Source: Microbacterium sp. W4I20
GTDB lineage: Bacteria; Actinomycetota; Actinomycetes; Actinomycetales; Microbacteriaceae
Assembly (NCBI RefSeq): GCF_030816505.1
Contig: NZ_JAUSYB010000001.1
Coordinates: 1,054,001 to 1,118,000, forward strand
Length of the DNA: 64,000 bases
Direction of reading: 5' to 3'
Shown here: in pieces, positions 29,670 through 37,365 of the stretch
How the letters are laid out: the number at the start of each line of letters is the position of its first letter
Numbering within the stretch: position 1 is the stretch's first letter
Position numbers and translations under genes: made by a program
Notes under the pieces: generated by a model
What the model was told of the DNA's origin: nothing
The model's input: only the letters and a program-made list of their open reading frames with translations
Database searches by the model: none

Positions 29670-31331
29670 TCACGCCTCCACGACCTGACCGGCATCCACT
29701 CGCCAGCTGCGGTCTGTGGTGACCGTCGCCAGCATCCGCCGGTCGTGGGTGACCAGCAGCAGGGTGCCCTCATAGGACTCGAGCGCCTGCTCGAGCTGCT
29801 CGATCGCCGGGAGATCGAGGTGGTTCGTCGGTTCGTCGAGCACGAGCAGGTTGACGCCGCGCGCCTGCAGCAGCGCCAGCCCTGCACGGGTGCGCTCGCC
29901 CGGTGAGAGCTCATCCACGGCGCGGGTCACGTGATCGGCCTTGAGGCCGAACTTGGCCAGGAGCGTGCGCACCTCACCGGAGGCCATCTCCGGGACGAGC
30001 GTTTCGAACGCCGCCGCGAGCGGCTGCGACCCGGTGAGAAGCGCGCGAGCCTGGTCGATCTCACCGATCTGCACGCTCGCGCCGAGGCTGGCCGTTCCCT
30101 CGTCGGGACGCTGACGACCGAGCAGTCCGCGCAGCAGCGTCGACTTCCCGGCGCCGTTGGGCCCGGTGATGCCGATCCGCTCCCCCGCGTTCACCTGGAG
30201 CGACACGGGCCCGAGCACGAAGGAACCCTGCCGGAACACGGCGGAATTCAGCGTCGAGACCACCGAGCTGGACCGCGGAGCCGAGCCGATCGTGAACTCG
30301 AGCTGCCACTCCTTCCGCGGCTCCTCGACCTCGTCGAGACGGGCGATCCTGCTCTCCATCTGGCGCACCTTCTGCGCCTGCTTCTCGCTCGACTCCGCTG
30401 AGGCCTTGCGTTTGATCTTGTCGTTGTCCGGCGCCTTCTTCATGGCGTTGCGCACACCCTGGCTCGACCACTCCCGCTGCGTGCGGGCGCGAGCGACGAG
30501 GTCGGCCTTCTTGTCGGCGAACTCGTCGTACTTCTCGCGCTGGTGCCGGCGCACCGTCTCGCGCTCTTCCAGGTACGCGTCGTAGCCGCCGCCGAAGACG
30601 CGGTTGCTCCCCTGCGCGAGGTCGAGCTCCAGCACTCGGGTCACGCAGCGCGCGAGGAACTCGCGGTCGTGACTGACCACCACGACACCGCCGCGAAGTC
30701 CGCGCACGAAGGCCTCGAGTCGTTCGATGCCGTCGAGGTCGAGGTCGTTGGTCGGCTCATCCAGCAGCGCGATGTCGAAGCGTGAGAGCAGCAATGCGGC
30801 GAGTCCCACGCGCGCCGCCTGGCCTCCCGACAGCGAGGTCATCATCGCCTCGGCGGGATCGCCGTCCAGTGCGAGCCCGAGGTCGGCGAGTACGACAGGA
30901 AGCCGCTCGTCGAGATCGGCGGCACCGCTGGCCAGCCAACGATCCAGCGCGGTGGAGTAGGTGTCGGCGGGGTCGGTGCCGGGCGCGGCGAGCGAGGGGT
31001 CTCCGAGCGCGAGTGCCGCGGCATTCATATCGCTGCTCGCTGCCGCGCACCCCGTGCGACGCGCGATGTAGTCGGCCACGCTCTCGCCAGGAACCCGTTC
31101 GTGCTCCTGCGGGAGCCAGCCGACGAAGGCATCGGCCGGGGAGAGCCTGATCGTGCCGGCCTGCGGCTCGTCGACACCCGCGAGGAGTCTCAGCAGCGTC
31201 GACTTGCCCGCACCGTTGGCGCCGACGAGGCCGACGACATCACCCGCCGCGACGGTCAGGTCGAGCGAGTCGAACAGGGTGCGATGGCCGTAGCCACCGG
31301 CCAGCCCTTGGGCCACGAGCGTTGCGGTCAT
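29670..31331 (-). CDS. ABC-F family ATP-binding protein
   Basis: 553-aa soluble protein with two ATPase domains and no membrane segments. The first has Walker A GANGAGKST, signature LSGGQAARVGLA and Walker B IALLDEPTNDLDLDG. The second has GPNGAGKST, LSPGERTRAGLA and NLLVLDEPTNHLDLPA. Between them is the Lys/Arg-rich interdomain linker (about residues 255-330). ABC-F proteins act on ribosomes, as translation factors or antibiotic-resistance target protectors; which applies here is unclear. The region around its start codon is duplicated 353 bp upstream. Confidence 0.9.
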   Translation of the reverse strand: MTATLVAQGLAGGYGHRTLFDSLDLTVAAGDVVGLVGANGAGKSTLLRLLAGVDEPQAGTIRLSPADAFVGWLPQEHERVPGESVADYIARRTGCAAASSDMNAAALALGDPSLAAPGTDPADTYSTALDRWLASGAADLDERLPVVLADLGLALDGDPAEAMMTSLSGGQAARVGLAALLLSRFDIALLDEPTNDLDLDGIERLEAFVRGLRGGVVVVSHDREFLARCVTRVLELDLAQGSNRVFGGGYDAYLEERETVRRHQREKYDEFADKKADLVARARTQREWSSQGVRNAMKKAPDNDKIKRKASAESSEKQAQKVRQMESRIARLDEVEEPRKEWQLEFTIGSAPRSSSVVSTLNSAVFRQGSFVLGPVSLQVNAGERIGITGPNGAGKSTLLRGLLGRQRPDEGTASLGASVQIGEIDQARALLTGSQPLAAAFETLVPEMASGEVRTLLAKFGLKADHVTRAVDELSPGERTRAGLALLQARGVNLLVLDEPTNHLDLPAIEQLEQALESYEGTLLLVTHDRRMLATVTTDRSWRVDAGQVVEA

Positions 31332-31352
31332 CCTTCAATCCTGTCACCCGCG
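31313..31352. repeat. 40-bp direct repeat, copy 1 (start region of the ABC-F gene)
   Basis: Covers the first codons and upstream region of the ABC-F gene. A copy with about 36 of 40 identical bases lies at 31666-31705 in the same orientation; there the ATG has become ACG. Confidence 0.75.
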
Positions 31353-31378
31353 CTTCGTGCACGAGGACCGGTCCCCCG

Positions 31379-31576
31379 TCAGTCGGAGTGATCGGTGGCG
31401 CGTGAGTCGAGTGCGACGCCGATCGCCACGCCGATCGACAGGCCGACGCCGATCCCGAGTGCGAGGTTGTCGAACAGCGTGAGCCCGAGCCCGGCGCCGA
31501 GTGCAAGGCCGAGACCGATGCCGGTGGCCAATCCCGTGTGAGCGTTCTTCGCGGAGTCCTTCTCTTCGTCCGTCAT
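31379..31576 (-). CDS. Small glycine-rich hydrophobic protein
   Basis: 64-65 aa, MTDEEKDSAKNAHTGLATGIG..., with two hydrophobic stretches made of G-x-G-L-x-L repeats (GLGLALGAGLGLTL, GVGLSIGVAIGVAL). This looks like a glycine-zipper membrane protein. The chosen ATG has TACGCT exactly 6 nt upstream (31583-31588), supporting a leaderless start over the ATG 33 nt earlier. Function unknown. Confidence 0.62.
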   Translation of the reverse strand: MTDEEKDSAKNAHTGLATGIGLGLALGAGLGLTLFDNLALGIGVGLSIGVAIGVALDSRATDHSD

Positions 31577-31638
31577 GCATCCAGCGTAGGAAGGCTCGAA
31601 GGCGGACACATCCCCCGCGCGGCGGATACGTCTCGGCT

Positions 31639-31665
31639 CGCCTCAGTTGTTGAAGCGGAACTTCA
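31639..31665 (-). repeat. Displaced ychF 3'-end copy A (old attachment-site candidate)
   Basis: On the minus strand this encodes VKFRFNN plus a TGA stop, matching the end of YchF (VEFRFNN). The 19 bp at 31639-31657 are identical to 32572-32590. It is not part of any complete gene. Best read as a footprint of an earlier insertion at the ychF end. Confidence 0.65.
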
Positions 31666-31705
31666 CCACGAGCGTTGCGGTCGTCCGTCAACCCGGTCAC
31701 CCGCG
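31666..31705. repeat. 40-bp direct repeat, copy 2 (ABC-F start region fused to a ychF tail)
   Basis: Second copy of the ABC-F start region. It runs directly into the ychF-like tail at 31639-31665, so the minus strand would read T-TATLV followed by VKFRFNN and stop. Confidence 0.75.
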
Positions 31706-31739
31706 GTGGGGCTCTCGATCCGCGACGGTGCGGGAACTA

Positions 31740-32006
31740 TTAGCCCCCGATCGGCTGACCGTTGACGGCCGCGACGAACAGAGAGATCCACACGATGAAG
31801 AAGATCACGTGGAGCAATGTTCCCAAGGCTCCGATGATGAGCGACCAGCGAGCGAGGCCTGCACCTGATTCGCCGTTGCCCGGCGCGCGCAACTGGCGCA
31901 GAGCGAGCACGCCGAGGACGAAACCGGCGATGGGAATCACGAAAGCTGCGATGAAGCCCACCAGGGCGAGTGTGTTGGTGCGAGGCGCGACTGTTGCGGT
32001 TGTCAT
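31740..32006 (-). CDS. DUF4190 domain membrane protein
   Basis: 88 aa with two hydrophobic segments, ALVGFIAAFVIPIAGFVLGV and LIIGALGTLLHVIFFIVWISL. They are separated by the short polar loop ALRQLRAPGNGESG, the usual DUF4190 layout. GGAAGGA lies 6 nt before the ATG. Function unknown; such proteins are common small membrane proteins in Actinobacteria. It lies between displaced ychF tails A and B, so it may have arrived with an earlier insertion. Confidence 0.75.
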   Translation of the reverse strand: MTTATVAPRTNTLALVGFIAAFVIPIAGFVLGVLALRQLRAPGNGESGAGLARWSLIIGALGTLLHVIFFIVWISLFVAAVNGQPIGG

Positions 32007-32016
32007 GAGTGTCCTT

Positions 32017-32060
32017 CCAATTCACGTGGGGTAGCCGCCCAATTCACGTGGGGTAGCCGC
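32017..32060. repeat. Perfect tandem duplication of 22 bp
   Basis: Two identical 22-bp units (32017-32038 and 32039-32060), each containing the palindrome CACGTG, directly upstream of the DUF4190 gene ribosome-binding site. It could be a duplicated operator or a recent slippage event. Confidence 0.85.
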
Positions 32061-32168
32061 AACAGGGGCACGGAAAGCGATCCATCGTGATGCCGACTAT
32101 AGAGCTAACGGTCACTGATCTCGAGATGCAGGTGCCGACAGGACTCGCGCTACGTCGACCCGCCAGAG

Positions 32169-32516
32169 CTATCTCCGATACGGAGATCCGCGGTGTCCTC
32201 GTAGGTCGCGGACATCCGTGAGCTCAGTCGACACATCGGCGAAGGCAGCCACCTCATGGCGGACATCCCACGCCAGGGTCTTGCCCTCACGAACCCACGC
32301 GACCATGTCATCGGGGTCACCCCACGCCCCGGCCACCATGCGGCGCTCCTCCCAGACGTCGTGCCAGACGCGCAGTCGGGCAGCGAGTCCGGGTGACAGG
32401 CCGTAATCGTCAGGCGTCATCGTGTAATCGCTCTCGCGCGTGGGAGTCGAGCTCTCCCAGAGCGGCCAGTCATGGCCCGGAGCGACGAAGAATCGAATGA
32501 CACGTCGATCAGACAT
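32169..32516 (-). CDS. Hypothetical protein
   Basis: 115 aa, soluble. MSDRRVIRFFVAPGHDWPLWE at the start, then a Trp-rich helical centre (RLRVWHDVWEERRM, DPDDMVAWVREGKTLAWDVRHEV). No known motif recognised. It ends the pre-element region; the ychF-tail copy B lies 55 bp upstream. No convincing ribosome-binding site before the ATG. Confidence 0.6.
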   Translation of the reverse strand: MSDRRVIRFFVAPGHDWPLWESSTPTRESDYTMTPDDYGLSPGLAARLRVWHDVWEERRMVAGAWGDPDDMVAWVREGKTLAWDVRHEVAAFADVSTELTDVRDLRGHRGSPYRR

Positions 32517-32571
32517 GATCGCGTCGCGCCGCCGCTCGTCGATTGCCCCCGAGCACCATACGCCTCTAGCC

Positions 32572-32590
32572 CGCCTCAGTTGTTGAAGCG
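32572..32590 (-). repeat. Displaced ychF 3'-end copy B, candidate left attachment site
   Basis: On the minus strand the segment reads CGC TTC AAC AAC TGA, i.e. RFNN and stop, in host-like codons. It is identical over 19 bp to copy A. It marks the junction between chromosomal DNA (left) and the lower-GC element (right). Confidence 0.7.
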
Positions 32591-32665
32591 TAACTCACTG
32601 ATTTATGCATCACCCAACTGCGAAAAGCCCGAAATTATGCGGCTCGCAGCCCTTGTCATACATCT

Positions 32666-32686
32666 TGACACATACGGCGTGACACA
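32666..32686 (+). promoter_or_regulatory. Left pair of TGACACA repeats, candidate integrase arm sites
   Basis: TGACACA at 32666-32672 and 32680-32686, 14 bp apart, 76-96 bp inside the left junction and directly upstream of the integrase gene. Integrase binding here could also autoregulate it. The same heptamer recurs at the right end. Confidence 0.5.
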
Positions 32687-32707
32687 ACCATGCGAGGGAA
32701 GCGACTC

Positions 32708-34474
32708 ATGGCGAAGGGGATTCCAGTGCGCGGCACAGAGGCCACGATCTACGAGCCAACCGAGAAATACAAGTCTTGGCGAATCACCTACATCGACCGA
32801 GCCACCAACAAGCGCAAGACAACCAGCGGCGGAAAGACCAGAGAAGAGGCCGAGGACAAGGCCCGGCATCTCAGCGGTGAGTATGTAGAAGGCTGGAGAA
32901 ACGGCGACACACCACCGACGCTTCAAGAGACTGTCGACCTCTGGCTGACAGCGAATCGTTCGGAGTGGTCAAGCCGAACCTACGATCACTACTCCTACCT
33001 CGCCGCCAAGTTCACAGAGCGCTACGGCAGCCGTCCCATCACTCAGGTGTCTCCTGTAGACATCGCCAAGGTTGATTTCAGGGGGCACAGCAGAGGACAG
33101 CAGGAGAAGGCGCGCACACTTCTTCGAGGAATCCTGCGCCACAGCGGCGGATGGCTAGAACGAGATCCGATACGAATAGAGAAGAAGGTCGAAAGCCTGG
33201 TTCGAGCGATCGCGCTCTCGGGCAATGCCTCCGGCAAGAGGAACCAGAAGGTAGAACGAGGCGACATCCCTAGCAGCAAGTTTGTTGCAGCTCTGATCAT
33301 CACTGCGAACCATACGCTTCAGCAAGGGCCGCTCAACGATCCCGAATACACAGACATAGATAAGAGGAGCGGCCTGCCGCACTATCGCTCCGGGAGCGTG
33401 AGATCAGAATCAGGCACCGGCCTGGTCCATCCTCTGGAGGATCGCTTCATTCGTGGCCTTCCTGCGGAGTGGACGGAGAGCCACAGGCGGGGAATCCCGA
33501 AGCACTACAAGAATCCTGAGGGCAGGCGCCGAGCCGAAACCATGGAGCTGGCAAGCAGGTATCGGCAGATCGGACTAGCCGTAGCGCTGGGAGCAGGAGG
33601 CGGGCTAAGGATCGGAGAGGTTCTAGCCCTGCGAGTGCGGCACTTTCTTGAGCCAGCTGATGTGTCTTTGATCCACTCACTGAACTGGGAGCTGGGGGCG
33701 ACTAACTCTGACGGCTCCCTCAACTACTCCGGCAGGCTGGATGTCTCTGAACAGGCGAGCCAAGGGAGCCGAGGCAAGATCTGGATCACTGGAACCAAGG
33801 GCGTGGAGAAGAGTCGCATCGTTCACCTGCCAGCGTTCCTTCCCAACTGGAACAGCACCGGCTACGGCTCACAGCGCCCCCTCATCGAGCGCTCTGAGCC
33901 AAGGTTCGAGGATAGGTCTATCTCTCTCTGGGAAGCCACCGAAGAAGAGTCGATCAGGCTGTGGCGAGCCGGATTCACACCGCTCAACTATCTACTCTGG
34001 CTGCGTCTGAAGGAGCTGTGGAACCATCCGGCCATCAAGCACCGAAACTCGCTGGGTGCTCGGATCAAGGACTTTCGGGAGTTGTTGATGTTCCCGACGA
34101 GGAACCCGGCAAGGACAAGAGCAACCGGAACGCCTATGGTGCAGATCGATCCCGGATGGCGCAAGAGCATCGCCCTCGTGGAGGGCGATGGCACCTACCA
34201 GGCGCAGAGCAACTATGCCAAACACGCCAACACGCTCTACGACTATGTGGAACAGGAGTTCGATGAGCACCCAGAGCACCGGACCAACGCCAAGGGGCGT
34301 AAAGGCTGGACTCACCACGGCCTCAGGCACTGGGCGGTCAGCTCCCGGATTCAAGCTGGAGTGCCACTCCCCCTGATCGCCCGAGAGATGGGACACCATG
34401 ACAGCTCTTTCACGCTCGAACGCTACGGCCATGTGATGGATCAGGGCGTAGGGCCTGGGGGCTTCGAATACTGA
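32708..34474 (+). CDS. Tyrosine recombinase/integrase of the element
   Basis: Site-specific recombinase, 588 aa from the ATG with GAGGGA upstream (another ATG 18 nt earlier lacks a ribosome-binding site). An N-terminal arm-binding region (about 10-60) and a SAM-like core-binding domain (70-170) precede the catalytic domain. Catalytic residues: Arg301 (GGGLRIGEVLALR), a likely Lys364 (TGTKGVEKSR), His537-x-x-Arg540 (HHGLRHW), His563 or His564 (MGHH) and Tyr573 (LERYGHV). It is longer than a typical integrase (about 400 aa) because of insertions at about 205-275 and 375-530. It is the only gene between the left junction and the inverted repeat. Confidence 0.9.
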   Translation: MAKGIPVRGTEATIYEPTEKYKSWRITYIDRATNKRKTTSGGKTREEAEDKARHLSGEYVEGWRNGDTPPTLQETVDLWLTANRSEWSSRTYDHYSYLAAKFTERYGSRPITQVSPVDIAKVDFRGHSRGQQEKARTLLRGILRHSGGWLERDPIRIEKKVESLVRAIALSGNASGKRNQKVERGDIPSSKFVAALIITANHTLQQGPLNDPEYTDIDKRSGLPHYRSGSVRSESGTGLVHPLEDRFIRGLPAEWTESHRRGIPKHYKNPEGRRRAETMELASRYRQIGLAVALGAGGGLRIGEVLALRVRHFLEPADVSLIHSLNWELGATNSDGSLNYSGRLDVSEQASQGSRGKIWITGTKGVEKSRIVHLPAFLPNWNSTGYGSQRPLIERSEPRFEDRSISLWEATEEESIRLWRAGFTPLNYLLWLRLKELWNHPAIKHRNSLGARIKDFRELLMFPTRNPARTRATGTPMVQIDPGWRKSIALVEGDGTYQAQSNYAKHANTLYDYVEQEFDEHPEHRTNAKGRKGWTHHGLRHWAVSSRIQAGVPLPLIAREMGHHDSSFTLERYGHVMDQGVGPGGFEY

Positions 34475-34487
34475 TCATCGCTGGGAG

Positions 34488-34529
34488 GCGATCTCAGCCC
34501 GTCGATGCTCGATCGGTGTGAATGTTCGC
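34488..34529. repeat. Left arm of an inverted repeat of about 42 bp
   Basis: The 20 bp at 34488-34507 are an exact reverse complement of 38565-38584. The next 22 bp match 38543-38564 at about 18 positions. It starts 13 nt after the integrase stop. Together the arms enclose the HEPN, DUF262, recombinase and two further genes. Confidence 0.75.
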
Positions 34530-34599
34530 GAGCGCTGAGCGACTGTCGCAGACTGTCGCCTGTGAACGCTGACGGCATCGCCACTGATGAGATCGAAAG

Positions 34600-35128
34600 C
34601 TACCGGGCGAAGGAACTTCCCCAGCCGGGAACAGGACTAAGTCTTACGATCATCCAGTCCGCGAGCTGCTTCGAGACTTGGTAGAGGTCCAACGCACGGC
34701 GATCCCCTAGTCCCTCATTCTCACCGTGGGCGATAGCGTGCCGCTTGGTGATGAGCGCGCCAAGATCGTTGGCGAGTTCCCCGTTGCCTTCGGTCAGCAT
34801 GGTTTCAAACTCTTCAACGAAGCCCGCATCGAATCGTCCCAGCGTGCTGCGGATGTTCTCTACCGACGGGTTGATGCTGCGGCCAAGCCAGGAAAGCGAG
34901 TAAGACCGAGCGGTGCCATAGGACATTTCTTGCAGATGCCCCATCGCGCAGTGGTGCATCACCTGCTCCAAGTAGCCGCAGGAGCGAACAACAAGGAACC
35001 TCACGAGCCAAAACCTGTTCATCGTCGGTGCGATGCTCTGGCCGTTCACGGATAGATTCAGCCAGTTCGTCGAGCGACCGCTCCAAGCGTCGCAGATCCG
35101 GCGGAGGCCACCGGATGCTCTTGGTCAT
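34600..35128 (-). pseudogene. HEPN nuclease (MAE_28990/MAE_18760-like), frameshifted
   Basis: The gene starts as ATGA overlapping the DUF262 stop (35125-35128). Frame one gives MTKSIRWPPPDLRRLERSLD and continues through LAESIRERPEHRTDDEQVLAR. The rest of the family pattern (RFLVVRSCGYLEQVMHH..., INPSVENIRSTLGRFD) continues in another frame. Joining the two needs removal of a single base near 35003 (CGTGAGG); the rebuilt protein would be about 175 aa. The HEPN catalytic motif RX4H is intact as RHAIAHG. This could be a pseudogene, a sequencing error or a programmed +1 shift. Translation from the GTG at 35047-35049 would give a 149-aa product without the first helix. Partner of DUF262. Confidence 0.78.
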
Positions 35129-36270
35129 TTCGCAAACGCCGCTGTCGCGATGCGGAGCCGGTTCCGAACATTCTCTTCGGTATCAGTCTGCGTGGAGGTC
35201 GCGTCCGCGAACTCAGCGTCCTCTCGCAGAAGATCAAGGGCGGCCTCAACCTCTTGAGCGGTGATGACTCCGCTTGCCGCAACGCGTCGCATCGCGCCGA
35301 CCATGACCGCGTCGAAGGTTGCCACATTCAGTCGAGCACGCGGAGGGCGCAGGTAGTCCCTAGCGCCGGCCTCATCGAGGGCGTTGATGGCCTTCGTGAA
35401 GTGATGGCGAATGTCATCCGCTGAAAGCTTGTCGAGAGTGCGATGCCGTCCCAGGAAGGTATTGAGGAACCGCTTCAACGGTCGGAAATACTCTTCCGAG
35501 CTGACATAGAGCGCCACGACTCGCAAGAGAAGCTCATGGTCTCGAACACGAGGAGAAACGGAACCGTAGATGTTCCGCCAGGAGTCGATGCCGTTTAGCT
35601 CACCGAGGAAGTCCACGAACTGCCCGGGGTAGAGAGCGATCCGGATCTCATGGGGGGTGAGCTGGGTGCCACCCGAGTTGAGGCGCTCGAAGATCTGGTA
35701 GACGGACTCGCGGGATTCAGCAGTCCCATCGGTCTTGACGATGGTGGCTTGAATGAAGCTGTTGTCGAGCACACGCTTCTGCGCGGGCAAGAGGGTCTTG
35801 TAGGTCAGCCCTCGGAACTCTTCTGCAACATTCTCGAGGGCGAACTCGCGCTGGCGGTGGATGCCGTTGTAGAAGGCCTGGAGGGTCCGCAGGCGCTGCT
35901 GACCGTCGAGAACCAAATACCTCTTGTCCGACTGCTGAACGAGCATGATCCCCGGAACCGGGAACCCGAGCAACAGCGACTCGATGAACCTGTCCATTTG
36001 TGGCCGAGTCCAGACGAAACTCCGCTGGAATGAGGCCAACTCAACTTCATCGTCCCCGTGGCCGAAGCTCGGGATCACGATGTCTTTTCTGTCCAGTCGC
36101 CGGACGAGTCCTTCTGCGTCGAAATCAGTCCCCTGGTAGGTGACCGCCTCGGCTTCGCCCTCGGACTCGAGGACGGCATCCAGCTCTTCGTCTGTCAGAA
36201 GCTCCGGCTCCAACTCGGCCGGGTCTTGATCGTCCTTGAGTTCGACGAATGGCGGGGTTTCCATACTCAT
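35125..36270 (-). CDS. DUF262 family protein (GmrS/ParB-like nuclease domain), partner of HEPN
   Basis: 381 aa. After an acidic tail (residues 1-45) comes the DUF262 core. It has ASFQRSFVW (residues 79-87) and the hallmark LDGQQRLRTL (121-130), then QIFERLNSGGTQLTPHEIR and a helical C-terminus. DUF262 is the N-terminal domain of GmrSD-type modification-dependent restriction enzymes. Here the usual DUF1524 HNH partner is missing, and a HEPN gene overlaps its stop instead. This suggests a two-gene defence or toxin module in which DUF262 senses or hydrolyses nucleotides and HEPN cuts RNA (inference). The ATG has TAGTCT exactly 6 nt upstream. Confidence 0.88.
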   Translation of the reverse strand: MSMETPPFVELKDDQDPAELEPELLTDEELDAVLESEGEAEAVTYQGTDFDAEGLVRRLDRKDIVIPSFGHGDDEVELASFQRSFVWTRPQMDRFIESLLLGFPVPGIMLVQQSDKRYLVLDGQQRLRTLQAFYNGIHRQREFALENVAEEFRGLTYKTLLPAQKRVLDNSFIQATIVKTDGTAESRESVYQIFERLNSGGTQLTPHEIRIALYPGQFVDFLGELNGIDSWRNIYGSVSPRVRDHELLLRVVALYVSSEEYFRPLKRFLNTFLGRHRTLDKLSADDIRHHFTKAINALDEAGARDYLRPPRARLNVATFDAVMVGAMRRVAASGVITAQEVEAALDLLREDAEFADATSTQTDTEENVRNRLRIATAAFAK

Positions 36271-36276
36271 GCGGCC

Positions 36277-36282
36277 AGACTA
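36277..36282 (-). promoter_or_regulatory. Leaderless-type -10 box (TAGTCT) for DUF262-HEPN
   Basis: TAGTCT, six bases, ATG. The element gene thus uses the same promoter-start arrangement as many chromosomal genes in this window. Confidence 0.5.
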
Positions 36283-36357
36283 CCGATGTTCGGACACACG
36301 CAGGAGGCCGGGGATCGACCTTCAATGAAAATCCCCGGCCTCCTGCTGTGTCGCACA

Positions 36358-37176
36358 TCAGTCCATGCCTGCCTCCTCCGCGTCCCTTGCGTCAGCGGCT
36401 AGTAGCCGAGCTTGTGCTTCAGCGGCCGCAACTTCTGGGTCATAGCCCGGCCTCACCCGAGCAGCAGCCTTTGCTCGCTTCTCCGCAGCGGCTCCAGCTC
36501 GCGCCACATACTTGTGGTTGTCCTTCGGCACATAGGGCGTTGCTCGGCTGACCTGACCGAGAACCCGCTGCACCGTATATTTGCTGACTTCGACATTCCG
36601 CGCTGCCGGAAGCGCCTTGGCGATGCGCTTTGCTCCCCACTTCTCCTTCTCATGCTTGTCTCGAATCCAGGCCACATCATTGCTGGTCAGCTTGGGCGGA
36701 GGACCGAGAGGAATGCCGCGGGCACGAACAGCGACCAGCGAGTCTCGGGTTCGTTCGGCAATCCGATCTCGCTCCTGAGCAGCAACAGCCAGCATGATGC
36801 GAACGATGAGCATTCCAGTGCCGCTGTCGGGGTTCACCATGTGGATGTTCTCACCGAGCGAGGTGAGGCATGCCCCCGAGACATGAAGCTCCTTGAGAAG
36901 AGCAATCGTCTCCTCGGGATCACGGCCCCAGCGATCCAACTTCGCGACCACGACCTCGATCTTGCGGTTGTGCTTCTCTCGATCACCGCGGACAGCCAGC
37001 ATGAGAGCTTCCATCCGCTCAGAGTGGAAGTTCGATGTCCCGCTGACACCACGATCCACGAAGATGTCTTCCTTCTTCACCCCGTAGTCGATGAGCTGCT
37101 GAAACTGCGATTCGAGTCCGAGTTCCTGTTCCTTTGTGCTGACCCGGATGTAGCCCGGCCGGTAGCAATCACGCAT
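36358..37176 (-). CDS. Serine recombinase (resolvase/invertase family)
   Basis: 272 aa from the ATG with AGGGGAG upstream (an earlier in-frame start lacks one). The nucleophile is Ser13 in YIRVSTKEQ. Conserved catalytic-domain stretches are VDRGVSGTSN, VVAKLDRWGRDPEE and AVAAQERDRIAERT. A resolvase-type HTH (RIAKALPAARNVEVSKYTVQRVL) follows, and then an Ala/Arg/Glu-rich tail (about 215-272). The lack of a large C-terminal domain puts it with resolvases and invertases rather than large serine integrases. It may act on the inverted repeats that surround it, which is speculative. Confidence 0.88.
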   Translation of the reverse strand: MRDCYRPGYIRVSTKEQELGLESQFQQLIDYGVKKEDIFVDRGVSGTSNFHSERMEALMLAVRGDREKHNRKIEVVVAKLDRWGRDPEETIALLKELHVSGACLTSLGENIHMVNPDSGTGMLIVRIMLAVAAQERDRIAERTRDSLVAVRARGIPLGPPPKLTSNDVAWIRDKHEKEKWGAKRIAKALPAARNVEVSKYTVQRVLGQVSRATPYVPKDNHKYVARAGAAAEKRAKAAARVRPGYDPEVAAAEAQARLLAADARDAEEAGMD

Positions 37177-37199
37177 GTTTCTCCCCTTTCCGGTGATTC

Positions 37200-37284
37200 T
37201 TAGCAACCACATTTAGACATATCGCTATGCATGCTGAATCGGTCGATTCTGGGGGTAGTTGCCAAACGCTCGATTAGCAACCAC
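37200..37284. repeat. Direct repeat TTAGCAACCAC x2 between divergent genes
   Basis: Exact 11-bp copies at 37200-37210 and 37274-37284, with a related GTAGCAATCAC near 37162 and an inverted-like GTAGTTGCCAA near 37256. Located between the recombinase and the divergent acidic-protein gene. Candidates for recombinase subsites or an operator. Confidence 0.5.
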
Positions 37285-37365
37285 CCGAAGTGTGGAATCC
37301 CGCGCAACAACAGAGCGTCCGAGCCGACCGCTATCATTTGGGCAAGCGCCACGATTGGGGATCAG

